Of a DNA stretch of 64,000 nt, positions 63,591-64,000 are shown in pieces. The stretch lies in the NCBI RefSeq assembly GCF_037975245.1, contig NC_092576.1, positions 33,582,611 to 33,646,610 on the forward strand, given 5' to 3'. The first letter of the stretch is position 1, and the number at the start of each line of letters is the position of its first letter. Both the position numbers and the translations under genes were made by a program. The DNA comes from Apostichopus japonicus. Lineage: Eukaryota; Echinodermata; Holothuroidea; Aspidochirotida; Stichopodidae. The notes under the pieces are model-generated. The model was not told the origin of the DNA. It saw only the letters and a program-made list of their open reading frames with translations, and made no database searches.

Positions 63591-64000
63591 AAGCATATAC
63601 CCGGAAACAAATGCAGCTAAAGTGCGCGAAGTGCGCAGAAAATTTTAAGGTTATCTAGCTAACATGCATGTGCAAGGAGTAATTAATTCTCACAGCATCA
63701 ATGCAGCTTGTGCGCGCGAAACGCACCAAATCTCTTTTTCCAAAAATTTACCAAATTGACGCCCAAAATATTATAATTGTGTCAGTTAAGCTATAGTATA
63801 CACGATGCACGCGAAACAAGAAAGTGGTTTGGTACTTTGTCTCCTAAACTACAGTCGTATTGCTATTTAAGCTTTTCAATTCAACGGTGTTCGTATGTTA
63901 TCTACATTGCAAAATTATTACATTGGTAGCGTGACAGGACGAAAGTGGTTATTCAGATCTCTATGTAAGTAGAACAAAGTAAACCCATATCTCACTCCTT

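Overview
This window is eukaryotic nuclear DNA. It is visibly AT-rich and intron-rich, with long (AT)n microsatellites and many decayed mobile elements. There is no operon structure, no rRNA and no CRISPR. One intact gene is recognisable: an NLR-type NACHT ATPase on the minus strand. Its sequence style, together with a Penelope-like element, an RTE-like LINE fragment and several satellite families common in marine invertebrates, suggests a marine invertebrate deuterostome. An echinoderm such as a sea cucumber is my best guess. The taxonomy is inference, not proof.

Layout. 1-5 kb holds a truncated NLR paralogue (exons 4888-5007, 2705-2925, 2318-2394, 1996-2066, minus). 6.8-18.1 kb holds the complete NLR gene (minus): a start exon at 17953-18058, the large NACHT exon 15855-17356, and three C-terminal exons at 15044-15249, 7099-7175 and 6777-6847. 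Its third intron is split by a 6.8 kb element (7336-14156) with TTAA target duplications and terminal inverted repeats. The truncated paralogue preserves the matching empty site. 18.9-21.2 kb has a 140-bp satellite and a small cysteine-rich ORF. 21.4-23.2 kb is a Penelope-like element with inverted terminal repeats that carry a decayed hammerhead-like motif. 23.5-24.3 kb has a tRNA-like unit and an RTE-like LINE fragment around an (AT)n tract.

24.3-38.6 kb has no recognisable gene. It holds degenerate minisatellites, a 1.6 kb tandem duplication (29.5-32.7 kb), a 44-bp minisatellite (34.5-34.9 kb) and a probable 2.2 kb TIR element (35.7-37.8 kb). 38.64-43.11 kb is a TIR-bounded element with repeated TTGGGCAA motifs. 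Inside it, on the minus strand, are exons of a SAM-domain protein gene broken by at least two in-frame stops. 43-64 kb is mostly non-coding. It includes an X-Y-X-Z-Y segmental duplication (47.96-51.20 kb), diverged inverted repeat copies (45-46 kb and 56-57 kb), (AT)n tracts, a CCGGACAATTCCCAC minisatellite (62.48-62.73 kb) and a 280-bp repeat at the right end.

The genes here do not form a pathway. The window looks like an innate-immune NLR cluster being duplicated and eroded by transposition. Exon boundaries were inferred by eye from splice motifs, reading phase and comparison of paralogues within the window. No database search or computation was run.
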